Source: Catenulispora sp. EB89
Lineage (GTDB): Bacteria > Actinomycetota > Actinomycetes > Streptomycetales > Catenulisporaceae
Direction of reading: 5' to 3'
Length of the DNA: 64,000 bases
NCBI RefSeq assembly: GCF_041261445.1
Contig: NZ_JBGCCU010000038.1
Span: 32,079 to 96,078 of the forward strand
Positions 29,729 to 37,978 of this stretch are shown in pieces. Position 1 is the stretch's first letter, and each line of letters begins with the position of its first letter. The notes beneath the pieces were generated by a model. The model was not told the origin of the DNA. It did no database searches and worked only from the letters and a program-made list of their open reading frames with translations. The position numbers and the translations under genes were made by a program.

Positions 29729-29845
29729 GCGGTGAACCGCACGCGGTGAGCGTGCGTTGATGGTGACAGGTCGTGCAGACCTCCCTGGGGGGACCAGGGG
29801 GCGAGGCGGGGCGTTCGCTCAAGGCGAACGCCCCGCCTTTATTCG
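29729..29845 (+). ncRNA. Candidate structured small RNA with terminator
   Basis: Consecutive hairpins are visible on the plus strand: GCGG-TGAA-CCGC (29729-29740), CGCACGC-5-GCGTGCG (29738-29756, sharing three bases with the first), GGTC-5-GACC (29769-29781), CCCTGG-5-CCAGGG (29783-29799), and the terminator stem at 29805-29837 followed by TTTATT. No gene precedes it on this strand, so the terminator has no coding transcript to end. The 5' end is unknown. It could alternatively be the attenuator leader of the gene at 29895. Confidence 0.45.
29805..29845 (+). terminator. Strong intrinsic terminator
   Basis: A perfect 14-base-pair stem (GGCGGGGCGTTCGC / GCGAACGCCCCGCC) with a 5-base loop is followed by TTTATT. 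It ends 50 bases before the start of the next plus-strand gene. Confidence 0.88.
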
Positions 29846-29894
29846 TGCGCCCGCGAAGCTGTCGTAGACGTTGTAATCGTGTAATCGTGGATAC

Positions 29895-30455
29895 ATGGCT
29901 ACACGTGAAGAGCTGATCGAGAAGACACGAGGATGGTTCACAGGACGGCTGCCGGAGGACCTGTTCGAAGGCGCGCCGGAGGTCACGGTCGACCGCGAGG
30001 AGATCACGGTCGTCGGACGGATACCGGAGCCGGCGTACACCGAGGGCGCTTCGGAGGCCGAGAAGGCCGCGACCGTCGAGGGCCGGATCAAGGAGTTCCG
30101 GGAGCGCACGCGCGACGCGCGCATGGCCGTGGCCCGGGACGCGGAGCACAAGTTCGGGCGCAAGGTCTCCTGGGGCGTGCGGTGCGGTGACCAGGGGCGT
30201 TTGTTCACGCACCTGTCCGTGCCGGTGATGACTCGGCTGAAGCAGCCAGAGCGCGCGCTGCTGGACACGCTGGTGGACGGCGGCGTCGCCCGCAGCCGGA
30301 GCGAGGCGCTGGCCTGGTGCGTGCGGCTCGTCGAGAAGCACGCCGGCGACTGGGTCGGCGACCTGCGGGACGCGATGCGCAAGGTGGAGGAGGTCCGGGA
30401 GGCCGGACCCGACCGTGAGAGCGAAAGCGCGAGCGCGGACGAGAACGAGAGCTAG
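29895..30455 (+). CDS. Conserved actinobacterial protein with RHH-like C-terminal segment
   Basis: A 186-residue acidic protein of unknown function. The N-terminal half is a mixed alpha/beta region (EVTVDREEITVVGRIPEP). The segment around residues 115-150 (LLDTLVDGGVARSRSEALAWCVRLV) looks like a ribbon-helix-helix helix pair, so DNA binding is possible. The tail is a charged S/E/D repeat. No ribosome site is evident before the ATG; the stretch TTGTAATCGTGTAATCGTG just upstream could be a promoter or operator, and a leaderless start is possible. Confidence 0.75.
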   Translation: MATREELIEKTRGWFTGRLPEDLFEGAPEVTVDREEITVVGRIPEPAYTEGASEAEKAATVEGRIKEFRERTRDARMAVARDAEHKFGRKVSWGVRCGDQGRLFTHLSVPVMTRLKQPERALLDTLVDGGVARSRSEALAWCVRLVEKHAGDWVGDLRDAMRKVEEVREAGPDRESESASADENES

Positions 30456-30540
30456 AACGAGAACCGGAACTGATTACGGTTCGCTGAACAGCGGCGTCGC
30501 CTGGGGTGCGGCGCCGCTGTCGGCGTCTAGCGTCGGCGGC

Positions 30541-31596
30541 ATGAGGGTTCTCGTCACCGGTTCCGCCGGGTTCATCGGGTCGCATGTCGTCGAGGCGCTG
30601 GAGGCCGCCGGGCACGAGGTCGTGCGATTGGACCTGGTGGACGGCGCCGACGTCCGGGACGCCGCGGACGTTCGCAGGGCCCTGCGAGGGGTGGACGCCG
30701 TCTGTCACCAGGCGGCGAAGGTCGGCCTGGACCGCACGGTCGCCGACGCGCCGGACTACGTGTCGCACAACGACTTCGGCACGTCGGTCCTGCTGGCGGA
30801 GATGGCCGGGGCGGGGGTGCGGGCGCTGGCCTTCGCCTCGTCGATGGTCGTCTACGGCGAGGGCCGGTACGAGTGTGCCGAGCACGGCTGGGTGCGTCCC
30901 GGTCCGCGACGCGAGCCGGACCTGATCTCAGGGTCCTTCGAACCCCCGTGCCCGATCTGCGCGGAGCCGTTGGCCCCGGGGCTGGTCGGCGAGGACGCGC
31001 CGCTGGATCCGCGCAACGTCTACGCCGCCTCGAAGCTGATGACCGAGCACCTGGCCGGCTCGTGGGCCCGGCTGGCCGACGGCGTCCGCGCCGTGGCCCT
31101 GCGCTACCACAACGTCTACGGCCCGCGGCTGCCGCGCGACACGCCCTACGCGGGCGTCGCGGCGCTGTTCAGGTCGGCGCTGATGCGCGGCGAGGCGCCG
31201 GCCGTGTTCGAGGACGGTGGCCAGCGGCGCGATTTCGTGCACGTGCGCGACATCGCGACCGCGAACGTCGCCGCGCTGGAGTGGGCCGCCGGTGCTACCG
31301 GTGCCGCCGGCGCTGCCAGTGCAACCGATGCCGCCAGTGCCGCCGGACGCGAGTCGGGCGAGCTGCGCGCCTACAACGTCGGCAGCGGAACCCCGCGCAC
31401 CGTCGGCGAGATGGCCGCCGAACTGGCGCGCGCGATGGACGGCCCGCCGCCGGTGGTGACCGGCGGCTACCGCCTCGGGGACGTGCGGCACATCACCGCC
31501 TCCAGCGCCCGGATCCGCGACGAGCTCGGCTGGCGGCCGCGCGTGGAGTTCGCCGACGGGATGGCGGAGTTCGCGCTAACCCATTCGCTCACGTAG
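30541..31596 (+). CDS. NAD-dependent sugar epimerase (dTDP-L-rhamnose 4-epimerase-like)
   Basis: A 351-residue extended SDR enzyme. The NAD motif TGSAGFIG is at 6-13, and the catalytic pair Y161/K165 lies in VYAASK. Between them is a Cys-containing insert (C-AEHGWVRPGPR ... PPCPICAEPL) that I associate with dTDP-L-rhamnose 4-epimerases and close relatives. Near residue 255-280 there is a low-complexity A/G/S/T insert encoded by a degenerate repeat. It probably makes a nucleotide-sugar for surface glycan; no glycosyltransferase neighbours are present to narrow this. Confidence 0.85.
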   Translation: MRVLVTGSAGFIGSHVVEALEAAGHEVVRLDLVDGADVRDAADVRRALRGVDAVCHQAAKVGLDRTVADAPDYVSHNDFGTSVLLAEMAGAGVRALAFASSMVVYGEGRYECAEHGWVRPGPRREPDLISGSFEPPCPICAEPLAPGLVGEDAPLDPRNVYAASKLMTEHLAGSWARLADGVRAVALRYHNVYGPRLPRDTPYAGVAALFRSALMRGEAPAVFEDGGQRRDFVHVRDIATANVAALEWAAGATGAAGAASATDAASAAGRESGELRAYNVGSGTPRTVGEMAAELARAMDGPPPVVTGGYRLGDVRHITASSARIRDELGWRPRVEFADGMAEFALTHSLT

Positions 31597-31632
31597 CGCG
31601 CCGATCGAGCTCGCGGTGCCCAAGCTGTCGGT

Positions 31633-32001
31633 ATGAGCACTGACTACAGCGGCGGCCAGGATCCTGCGAACACCGTGATGGTGAGCACGATGAACGACCT
31701 GCCGGGGTTCCGCATCGAACGCGTGTTGGGCGAGTGCTTCGGACTGACGGTCCGCGCGCGCAACATCGGCAGCTCGTTCGGGTCGGCGATGAAGTCGCTG
31801 AAGGGCGGCGAGCTGAAGGGCCAGACGAAGATGCTCGTCGACAGCCGGATGGAGGCGATGGCCCGGCTGACCGAGGAGGCGACGCGGCGGGGCGGGAACG
31901 CGGTGCTGGCGATGCGGTTCGAGACGTCGCCCGGCGAGCTCGGCACGGAGATCTGCGCCTACGGGACGGCGTGCGTGGCGACGCCGCTTAATCAGAGTTA
32001 A
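31633..32001 (+). CDS. YbjQ family protein (DUF74)
   Basis: A 122-residue cytoplasmic protein of the YbjQ/UPF0145 family. Family segments are visible: VMVSTMNDLPGFRIERVLGE, the segment SLKGGELKGQTKML, and GGNAVLAMRFETS. Members form pentamers and are suspected metal or ligand binders, with no proven reaction. The family's usual length is about 105, so a short N-terminal extension is present. Confidence 0.9.
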   Translation: MSTDYSGGQDPANTVMVSTMNDLPGFRIERVLGECFGLTVRARNIGSSFGSAMKSLKGGELKGQTKMLVDSRMEAMARLTEEATRRGGNAVLAMRFETSPGELGTEICAYGTACVATPLNQS

Positions 32002-32009
32002 CCGAGGCG

Positions 32010-32660
32010 CTAGCGCCCGAGGAACTTGCCGAGCTTCTTCGGCTTGGGATACCGCACCGACACCTCGCCGAACAGCGCCATCCCGCGCACCACCACGACC
32101 GGCGAGTCCGGCGTGATCGGCACGTCCCCGGCGGCGTTCCGGTCCGAACCGCTGCGCGAGCCGAACACCGCGGTGCCCTCGTCGCGCACGATGACGCCGT
32201 GCGGCACCTTGATCTCGATCGAGCCGAACACCGCGTTGGCGATGATGACCACCTCGCGCTGGGTCAGCACGGCCTCGCGCAGGTCGATGACGACCGAGCC
32301 GAAGACAGCCGCGGCGGTGGTCTGCGACGGCACGACCCAGCGCCCGCCGCGCTTCTGTTCGGCGAAAACTGCTGTGATTTTCGATCCCGGCGCGTAGTCC
32401 GCGGGCATCGGCGGAATCGGGGAGGCCGGGGCGGCCAGGGTCGCGGCGTGCCGCTGCGGCAGGTCCGACAGCAACGGCGACAGCTCGCCGAGGGTCTTGG
32501 CCTTGTAGGCGAGATCGATGCGCTCGTTGTGCTCTTCGACGTCGAGGCGGCCCTCCGCGTAGGCCTCTCTCAGGGCGTCCGCCACACGGTCCCGGTCGGC
32601 GTCGGAAGCGCGCATGGTGCTGTGGGGGTCGTTGGCCGGAAAGGCTGCGGGCACGCTCAC
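32010..32660 (-). CDS. DUF1707 / LiaF-like cell-envelope protein
   Basis: A protein of about 216 residues. It begins with a DUF1707 domain (MRASDADRDRVADALREAY, AEGRLDVEEHNERID), then a proline linker, then a LiaF-type beta-helical domain with repeated AVFGS units (AAAVFGSVVIDL, NAVFGSIEIKVP, GTAVFGSRSG). LiaF-like domains sense or resist envelope stress; the DUF1707 region is often membrane-proximal, although no transmembrane segment is seen here. I favour GTG 32660 because a TATAGT -10 box sits 7 bases before it; GTG 32669 would overlap that box, and ATG 32615 begins exactly at the domain. Confidence 0.82.
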   Translation of the reverse strand: MSVPAAFPANDPHSTMRASDADRDRVADALREAYAEGRLDVEEHNERIDLAYKAKTLGELSPLLSDLPQRHAATLAAPASPIPPMPADYAPGSKITAVFAEQKRGGRWVVPSQTTAAAVFGSVVIDLREAVLTQREVVIIANAVFGSIEIKVPHGVIVRDEGTAVFGSRSGSDRNAAGDVPITPDSPVVVVRGMALFGEVSVRYPKPKKLGKFLGR

Positions 32661-32667
32661 CTTGTGC

Positions 32668-32673
32668 ACTATA
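32668..32673 (-). promoter_or_regulatory. -10 box for a possibly leaderless transcript
   Basis: TATAGT on the minus strand is followed 7 bases later by GTG, the expected distance to a transcription start. No convincing -35 hexamer is seen at 17 or 18 bases. Confidence 0.45.
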
Positions 32674-32696
32674 CGCGCGGCGATCGTGGGAGGGAC

Positions 32697-33401
32697 TTAC
32701 TCTTCCGCGCTGGTCTCCACGTTCAGCGAGGCCTCGCGTACCGCAGCCTCGGGGTCCCCGGCGCGCACCGCGTCCAGCAGGGTGCTGTGGCCGGCGACCA
32801 GGAACCGGTCGAAGTCGGTGCGCAGCGCGCGCTCTGTCAGCACGGTGCGCAGTGCGCTGCCGATCTCCAGGTAGAGGTCGAGCAGCAGCGGGTTGCCGGC
32901 GGCGGCGACCATCGCGGTGTGGAAGTGCGCGTCGGCCTCGACCCACTCGTCGACCCAGGACGTGTCGCTCGGATCGGCCTTCTCGACCTTGCGCGCCGCG
33001 ACGTCCCGGGCGGCCAGCGCGGCGTCGCACGCTTCGAGGTCGGCGGGGGTGGCCCGGCGGGCGGCCAGCCGGGCCGCCTCGACCTCGATCGCGCGGCGGA
33101 CCTCCTGGACGTGGTCGTGCGTCGTCGCCAGGATCTCGCGCCGCAGCGCGCCGGAGAGCTCACTGCGGGCCCGGACGTACGTCCCGTCGCCGCGCCGCAC
33201 TTCCAGCAGGCCGGCGTGGGCCAGGGCCCGCACCGCCTCGCGGACCGTGCCGCGGCCCACGTTCAGAGCCTCGACGAGCTCCGGCTCGGTGGGGATGCGG
33301 GCGTCCACTGCCCACGCGCCGCTGCTGATCTGTTCGCGGAGCTTGTCGATGACTTCGTCGACCAGTGAGCCGCGCTGGATGCCGGTGAGTCCGTTCGCCA
33401 C
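32697..33401 (-). CDS. FadR-subfamily GntR regulator
   Basis: A 234-residue regulator with an N-terminal winged helix (DEVIDKLREQISSGAW, IPTEPELVEALNVGRGTVREAVRAL) and an all-helical FCD ligand domain with metal-site-type histidines (ADAHFHTAM near residue 160). It begins at GTG 33401, 13 bases downstream of the MFS gene stop. It is probably cotranscribed with and controls that transporter; FCD ligands are usually carboxylic acids. Confidence 0.93.
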   Translation of the reverse strand: MANGLTGIQRGSLVDEVIDKLREQISSGAWAVDARIPTEPELVEALNVGRGTVREAVRALAHAGLLEVRRGDGTYVRARSELSGALRREILATTHDHVQEVRRAIEVEAARLAARRATPADLEACDAALAARDVAARKVEKADPSDTSWVDEWVEADAHFHTAMVAAAGNPLLLDLYLEIGSALRTVLTERALRTDFDRFLVAGHSTLLDAVRAGDPEAAVREASLNVETSAEE

Positions 33402-33414
33402 AGACGGCAGTCTT

Positions 33415-34782
33415 TCAGTTCGCGGCCGCGGTGGCCGAGCCGGAGTCCCCGCCAGACGCTGTCAACGTGCCGCGCTTGGGTGACCCCACGTAGGAAGCGA
33501 CGACTCCCTGGGCCAGGACCACGGCGACCATGATGCCCAGCGGGATGGTCCAGCTGTGCAGGGCGTGGCCGAGGATGCCGAACATGATCGGGCCCGTCGC
33601 GGCGATCAGGTAGCCGGCGGACTGGGAGAACGCGGACAGGGCCGCGGTGCCCTCCGGCGTGCCGCCGCGCAGCCCGATCATCGTCAGGACCAGCGGGAAG
33701 GCGGCCATGCCGACGCCGATCAGGACCGCGGCCAGGTAGGCCAGCGAGACCGGGGCGATGATCAGGGTGACGAAGCCGAGCCCGAAGACCACGCCGAGGG
33801 CCATGGCCAGCAGGCGCTGGCTGCGCAGGCGCGCGGCGGTCAGCGGCACGACGAAGGACAGCGGCGCGTTGACCGCGAACGTCACGCTCAGCACGGTGCC
33901 GGCGGCCGCGGCGGACATGCCGTGGTCGTGCAGGACGGTCGGGATCCAGCCCATGACCACGTACCCGGACATGCTCTGCAGGCCGAAGGCGAAGGTCATG
34001 GCCCAGGCGAGCTTGTTCTTGGCCAGGGACTTCAGCGGGATGTGCGGCCGCTGCGCGACGCCGGAGGTGGCGGCCGCGGCCGCGACGCCGCGGTCGTGGC
34101 GGCGCCGGTGCGGGTGGCTGACCAGCCACAGCGCGAGGCCGGCCAGGGCCGGGATGGTCCAGAACTCCAGTCCGGCGGAGGGGCCGCCGAGGGTGTTGGA
34201 CAGCGGGACCGCGATGCCCGCGGCGACCGTCGAGCCCAGGGCGATCATCGTGGAGTAGATGCCGGTGATGGCGCCGATGCGGTGCGGGAAGTAGGTGCGC
34301 ACCACGACCGGCAGCAGGACGTTGCCCAGCGCGATGCCGATACCGGCCAGCACCGAGCCGGCCAGCAGGCCGGGGACGTCCGGGATGCCGCGCACCGCGG
34401 AGCCCGCGACCAGGACCGCCAGGCTCGCGGCCAGGACCGAGCCGGCGCCGTGCCGGCGCGCCAGCCAGGAGCCGGCCGGGCCGGCGAAGGCGAAGATCAC
34501 GACCCAGAGCGTGGGCAGCAGGGTGACCACGCCGGCGCCGAGGTGCAGGCGGTCGCGCAGCTGGTCGAGCAGCGGGCCGGTGGAGGAGACGCCGAGCCGC
34601 AGGTTGGCCGCGACCAGGATGATGCCGGCCAGGATCAGGGCGCCGCCGGCGACCTGCTGCTGGCGGCGTTCCTCGGGCTCGGCCGGCGTGCTGGGTTCGG
34701 TGAGGCGCTCGACGCGTTCCAGGAGGTCCGTTTCCAGGAGGTCCGTTTCGCGGCTGCCGGGCCGGTCGAGCGATATCGTCAT
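33415..34782 (-). CDS. MFS transporter, CynX/NimT type
   Basis: A 455-residue permease with twelve hydrophobic segments. The start of the first (GIILVAANLRLGVSSTGPLL) matches the CynX/NimT cyanate and nitroimidazole transport family. A 45-residue charged N-terminal tail contains ETDLLETDLL, produced by a perfect 2x15-base tandem repeat at 34717-34746. The downstream GntR regulator is probably in the same operon. The gene is divergent from the fumarase gene. The substrate is unknown. Confidence 0.9.
   Translation of the reverse strand: MTISLDRPGSRETDLLETDLLERVERLTEPSTPAEPEERRQQQVAGGALILAGIILVAANLRLGVSSTGPLLDQLRDRLHLGAGVVTLLPTLWVVIFAFAGPAGSWLARRHGAGSVLAASLAVLVAGSAVRGIPDVPGLLAGSVLAGIGIALGNVLLPVVVRTYFPHRIGAITGIYSTMIALGSTVAAGIAVPLSNTLGGPSAGLEFWTIPALAGLALWLVSHPHRRRHDRGVAAAAATSGVAQRPHIPLKSLAKNKLAWAMTFAFGLQSMSGYVVMGWIPTVLHDHGMSAAAAGTVLSVTFAVNAPLSFVVPLTAARLRSQRLLAMALGVVFGLGFVTLIIAPVSLAYLAAVLIGVGMAAFPLVLTMIGLRGGTPEGTAALSAFSQSAGYLIAATGPIMFGILGHALHSWTIPLGIMVAVVLAQGVVASYVGSPKRGTLTASGGDSGSATAAAN
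34717..34746. repeat. 15-base tandem duplication in the MFS N-terminus
   Basis: Two perfect copies of TTCCAGGAGGTCCGT (plus strand) encode a duplicated five-residue unit in the cytoplasmic tail of the transporter. Confidence 0.9.
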
Positions 34783-34895
34783 GCGTCCGATGGTAAGACG
34801 TATGATGTTTGAGTTTCAAGTGCCCGGGACCCGGTGTGGCACACCGCACAAGCAGGGCTTCCGGGGCCTCCGCGGCTCGCGAGTACGCTGGCGGC

Positions 34896-36548
34896 ATGCC
34901 TGACTTCGAGTACGCCGACCTCCTCCCGACGGGGCCGGACGAGACCCCGAACCGCCTGCTCACCAGCGAGGGCGTCAGCACCGTGGAGGCCGGCGGGCGC
35001 ACGTTCCTGCAGGTCGAGCCGGAGGCGCTGCGGCTGCTCACCGAGACCGCGATGCACGACATCGCGCACTACCTGCGTCCTGGGCACCTGCAGCAACTGC
35101 GCAACATCCTGGACGACCCGGAGGCCTCGCCGAACGACCGGTTCGTGGCGCTGGACCTGCTGAAGAACGTCAACATCTCGGCCGGCGGCATCCTGCCGAT
35201 GTGCCAGGACACCGGCACCGCGATCGTGATGGGCAAGCGCGGCCAGCAGGTGCTGACCGCCGGCGGCGACGAGGCGCACATCGCGCGCGGCGTGTACGAC
35301 GCCTACACCCGGCTGAACCTGCGCTACTCGCAGATGGCACCGCTGACGATGTGGGACGAGAAGAACACCGGCTCGAACCTGCCGGCGCAGGTGGAGCTGT
35401 ATGCCACGGACGGGGACGCGTACAAGTTCCTGTTCATGGCCAAGGGCGGCGGGTCGGCGAACAAGTCGTACCTGTATCAGGAGACGAAGGCGATCCTGAA
35501 CCCCAAGGCGATGCTGAAGTTCCTGGAGGAGAAGATCCGCTCCCTGGGCACCGCGGCCTGCCCGCCGTACCACCTGGCGATCGTGATCGGCGGCACCTCG
35601 GCGGAGTTCGCGCTCAAGACCGCCAAGTACGCCTCGGCGCGCTACCTGGACACGATGCCGAAGCAGGGCTCGATCACCGCCCACGGCTTCCGCGACCTGG
35701 AGCTGGAGGCCGAGGTCCTGGAGCTGACCCGCCGCATCGGCATCGGCGCGCAGTTCGGCGGCAAGTACTTCTGCCACGACGTCCGCGTGATCCGCCTGCC
35801 CCGGCACGGCGCCTCCCTCCCGGTGGCGATGGCCGTGTCCTGCTCGGCGGACCGCCAGGCCCTGGGCAAGATCACCCGCGACGGCGTCTTCCTGGAGCAG
35901 CTGGAGTTCGAACCCGGCCACTTCCTCCCAGAGACCACCGACGACCACCTGGACGACGACGTCGTGCGCGTCGACCTGTCGCGCCCGATGACCGAGATCC
36001 GCTCGGAACTGTCGAAGTACCCGGTGAAGACCCGCCTGGCCCTGACCGGCACCCTGGTCGTGGCCCGCGACATCGCGCACGCGAAGATCAAGGAGCGCCT
36101 CGACGCGGGCGAACCGATGCCGCAGTACATGAAGGACCACCCGGTCTACTACGCGGGCCCGGCCAAGACCCCCGAAGGCTACGCCTCCGGCTCCTTCGGC
36201 CCGACCACCGCCGGCCGCATGGACTCCTACGTCGCCCAGTTCCAGGCCGCCGGCGGCTCGATGGTGATGCTGGCCAAGGGCAACCGCTCGAAGCAGGTCA
36301 CCGACGCCTGCGCGGAGCACGGCGGCTTCTACCTCGGCTCGATCGGCGGCCCCGCGGCGCGGCTGGCGCAGGACTGCATCAAGAAGGTCGAGGTGCTGGA
36401 GTACGCCGAGCTGGGGATGGAGGCCGTGTGGCGGATCGAGGTGGAGGACTTCCCGGCTTTCATCGTGGTGGATGACAAGGGGAATGACTTCTTCCAAGAC
36501 ACGACTGGTCCGGTGATGCGGATCGGGAGTAAGCCGCCGACGGCGTAG
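34896..36548 (+). CDS. fumA: Fumarate hydratase class I
   Basis: A 550-residue iron-sulfur fumarase that interconverts fumarate and malate in the TCA cycle. The N-terminal alpha domain carries the cluster cysteines in MCQDTG, AACPPYH and AVSCSAD, and the KGGGSANKS segment is conserved. The C-terminal beta domain contains [11 protein letters not shown] and KGNRSKQV. The ATG at 34896 gives normal length; the upstream open frame is not conserved. The last 70 bases are repeated at 37047-37116. Class I enzymes are often called fumA or fumB; I cannot tell these apart. Confidence 0.96.
   Translation: MPDFEYADLLPTGPDETPNRLLTSEGVSTVEAGGRTFLQVEPEALRLLTETAMHDIAHYLRPGHLQQLRNILDDPEASPNDRFVALDLLKNVNISAGGILPMCQDTGTAIVMGKRGQQVLTAGGDEAHIARGVYDAYTRLNLRYSQMAPLTMWDEKNTGSNLPAQVELYATDGDAYKFLFMAKGGGSANKSYLYQETKAILNPKAMLKFLEEKIRSLGTAACPPYHLAIVIGGTSAEFALKTAKYASARYLDTMPKQGSITAHGFRDLELEAEVLELTRRIGIGAQFGGKYFCHDVRVIRLPRHGASLPVAMAVSCSADRQALGKITRDGVFLEQLEFEPGHFLPETTDDHLDDDVVRVDLSRPMTEIRSELSKYPVKTRLALTGTLVVARDIAHAKIKERLDAGEPMPQYMKDHPVYYAGPAKTPEGYASGSFGPTTAGRMDSYVAQFQAAGGSMVMLAKGNRSKQVTDACAEHGGFYLGSIGGPAARLAQDCIKKVEVLEYAELGMEAVWRIEVEDFPAFIVVDDKGNDFFQDTTGPVMRIGSKPPTA
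36479..36548 (+). repeat. Fumarase tail, copy A of a 70-base direct repeat
   Basis: These last 70 bases of the fumarase gene, through the stop codon, match 37047-37116 without gaps, with about 8 differences by eye. Confidence 0.9.
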
Positions 36549-36577
36549 ACGTTGAGACGACGTCTGAGGACGTGACG

Positions 36578-37084
36578 ATGGAGCCGTTCGTTTTGGTGTT
36601 GCGGCGAGGGCAGCGAAGGAGGCTCCTGGCCTGCGCCTCAGGGTGTGTCCTCGCCGCGGCGGTGTGCGCCGTCCTCAGCTTTCTGCACGTCTTCAACGGT
36701 GGACGATCGCAATTCACCGTGCCGCTGCTGGGAGTGGTCGCGCTGGTGAACGCGGTCGTCCTCGGTGACAGCGCATTCGGCCGCACGGTCGTCAGCGATG
36801 TGGGCATCACTCTGTGGCGTCCGCTGCGCCGGCGAACCGTGGGCTGGGGCGACGTTGATTCGTTCGAGGACAGGGAGTCGGGAGACGGCGACGTCAGTCG
36901 AGTCGTGCTGGTCACTCGTTCCGGAAGCCGGCGGGCGCTTCCCGCGCCGATGAACGCGTCGTGGGGGCGGGACGACGACCTGGGTGCGCGAGTTCGCGAC
37001 TTGCGGGCGCGCTTGGAATTTTCTCGTAGCGAGATTGTGGAGGGGAGGGGAATGGCTTCTTCCAGGACTCGACTGGTCCGGTGA
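36578..37084 (+). CDS. PH-domain-like membrane protein (bPH6 type)
   Basis: A 168-residue protein with two hydrophobic segments (about 18-37 and 48-65), then a bacterial PH-like domain (SDVGITLWRPLRRRTVGWGDVDSFED). Such small proteins are common in actinomycetes and have no known function. I chose the ATG at 36578, 7 bases after GAGGA; GTG 36572 is an alternative. Its last 12 or so codons run into the duplicated fumarase tail in a different frame, so its original C-terminus has probably been replaced. Confidence 0.72.
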   Translation: MEPFVLVLRRGQRRRLLACASGCVLAAAVCAVLSFLHVFNGGRSQFTVPLLGVVALVNAVVLGDSAFGRTVVSDVGITLWRPLRRRTVGWGDVDSFEDRESGDGDVSRVVLVTRSGSRRALPAPMNASWGRDDDLGARVRDLRARLEFSRSEIVEGRGMASSRTRLVR

Positions 37085-37116
37085 TGCGGATTGGGAGTAA
37101 GCCGCCGGCCGTGTAA
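37047..37116 (+). repeat. Fumarase tail, copy B (orphan)
   Basis: An orphan second copy of the fumarase 3' end. In the fumarase frame it still reads through [17 protein letters not shown] to a stop (TAA 37114-37116), with mostly conservative changes. It overlaps the end of the PH-like gene out of frame. Confidence 0.9.
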
Positions 37117-37300
37117 GTCGTCGAGCTCTACGATCAAGCCATGAAGAGCCCGCCGGAGCATTGGGTCATCCGCCACTTTTCGCAGGCCAATGCTCTGGGC
37201 CCGGGTTGCGACAGCATGCCGGCGCTGTTGCGGAGCCTTCTGGTTGCCCGGAGACCGCTAAAGACGAGGCGCAGTAGGGGCAAGAGCGATCATGCCTGCC

Positions 37301-37332
37301 AGCCCCGGCACCCACGATCGAGCGCCGGGGCT
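37301..37332. terminator. Convergent hairpin terminator
   Basis: A perfect 9-base inverted repeat (AGCCCCGGC / GCCGGGGCT, 14-base loop) lies 5 bases past the stop of the minus-strand PH-like gene, between convergent genes. It has no T tract. Confidence 0.6.
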
Positions 37333-37337
37333 TCAGC

Positions 37338-37850
37338 TCACGTACCGACTTTGGCCGTGTCGTGCCCGTAGACCTCGATCCGGGTCCTGATGGCATCGAC
37401 CTTCGTCGGGAAGGCTTTGTCTCGGCTCGGGCGCCAAGCCAGGTAGCGCACGAGCGGCGAATGCGGGCGGACCGGGTTCTGCACCGTCACCAGAGGCGTC
37501 CTCGTTCCGTCCGCCAGAACCAGCACGGCGACTTCCCGCTCGTCGCGGCCCGTGCCGACCGTCCTGATCTCGACGTCGGCGATCTCGTGCCAGGCCAGCT
37601 GGGTCGTCTTGAAGTTGCGTGTCCGGATGGCGATTCCCTGCGGTGTCAGGGTCGCGCTGGGTGCCAGGCACATCCGCACCGCCGTCGTGGTGCCGATCAG
37701 TCCCATCAGAACGAAGTACCAGGCCGGATAGTGCTTGATCGCGTGATGGGTGACGGTGAGTACCAGGCCCGTCGCCAGAATGAGGGCGGCAGCTGCTGTG
37801 TACCCGTATCGCAGCCTGGCGGAGTAGTGGAACCGGATCACGTCGTTCAC
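37338..37850 (-). CDS. PH-domain-like membrane protein (bPH6 type)
   Basis: A 170-residue protein with two membrane segments (about 17-35 and 43-60) and a PH-like domain with the pattern TPQGIAIRTRNFKTTQLAWHEIADVEI and LADGTRTPLVT. It begins at GTG 37850 behind GAAGG. It faces the similar gene at 36578-37084 tail to tail, so the fumarase-tail repeat lies between two members of the same family. The role is unknown. Confidence 0.78.
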   Translation of the reverse strand: MNDVIRFHYSARLRYGYTAAAALILATGLVLTVTHHAIKHYPAWYFVLMGLIGTTTAVRMCLAPSATLTPQGIAIRTRNFKTTQLAWHEIADVEIRTVGTGRDEREVAVLVLADGTRTPLVTVQNPVRPHSPLVRYLAWRPSRDKAFPTKVDAIRTRIEVYGHDTAKVGT

Positions 37851-37978
37851 GGATGTGGCCTTCGTACTAGGGGGCGGTCAGTTTACGGCTCCGCCGGAGC
37901 GGTCCCGTACGCCTGAAACGCCTGTGACCAGTGCGAATGGTGTTACCAGTCCCCCTGTCTGCCGCCCCCGTTACTCCG

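Larger units (their letters stand above)
29221..29894. other. Non-coding interval of 674 bases
   Basis: No convincing protein gene is seen; small open frames on both strands have no family look and poor starts. The left part holds a triple 13-base tandem repeat (29302-29340). Around 29562-29600 there is a doubled ACAACTTCAGA. The right part (29729-29845) is a run of hairpins ending in a strong terminator, which I read as a candidate small RNA. Confidence 0.6.

Noticed and set aside
29503..29742. Overlapping small open frames on both strands of the non-coding interval
   Set aside because: None has a credible ribosome site or family pattern, and the hairpins downstream suggest RNA rather than protein.
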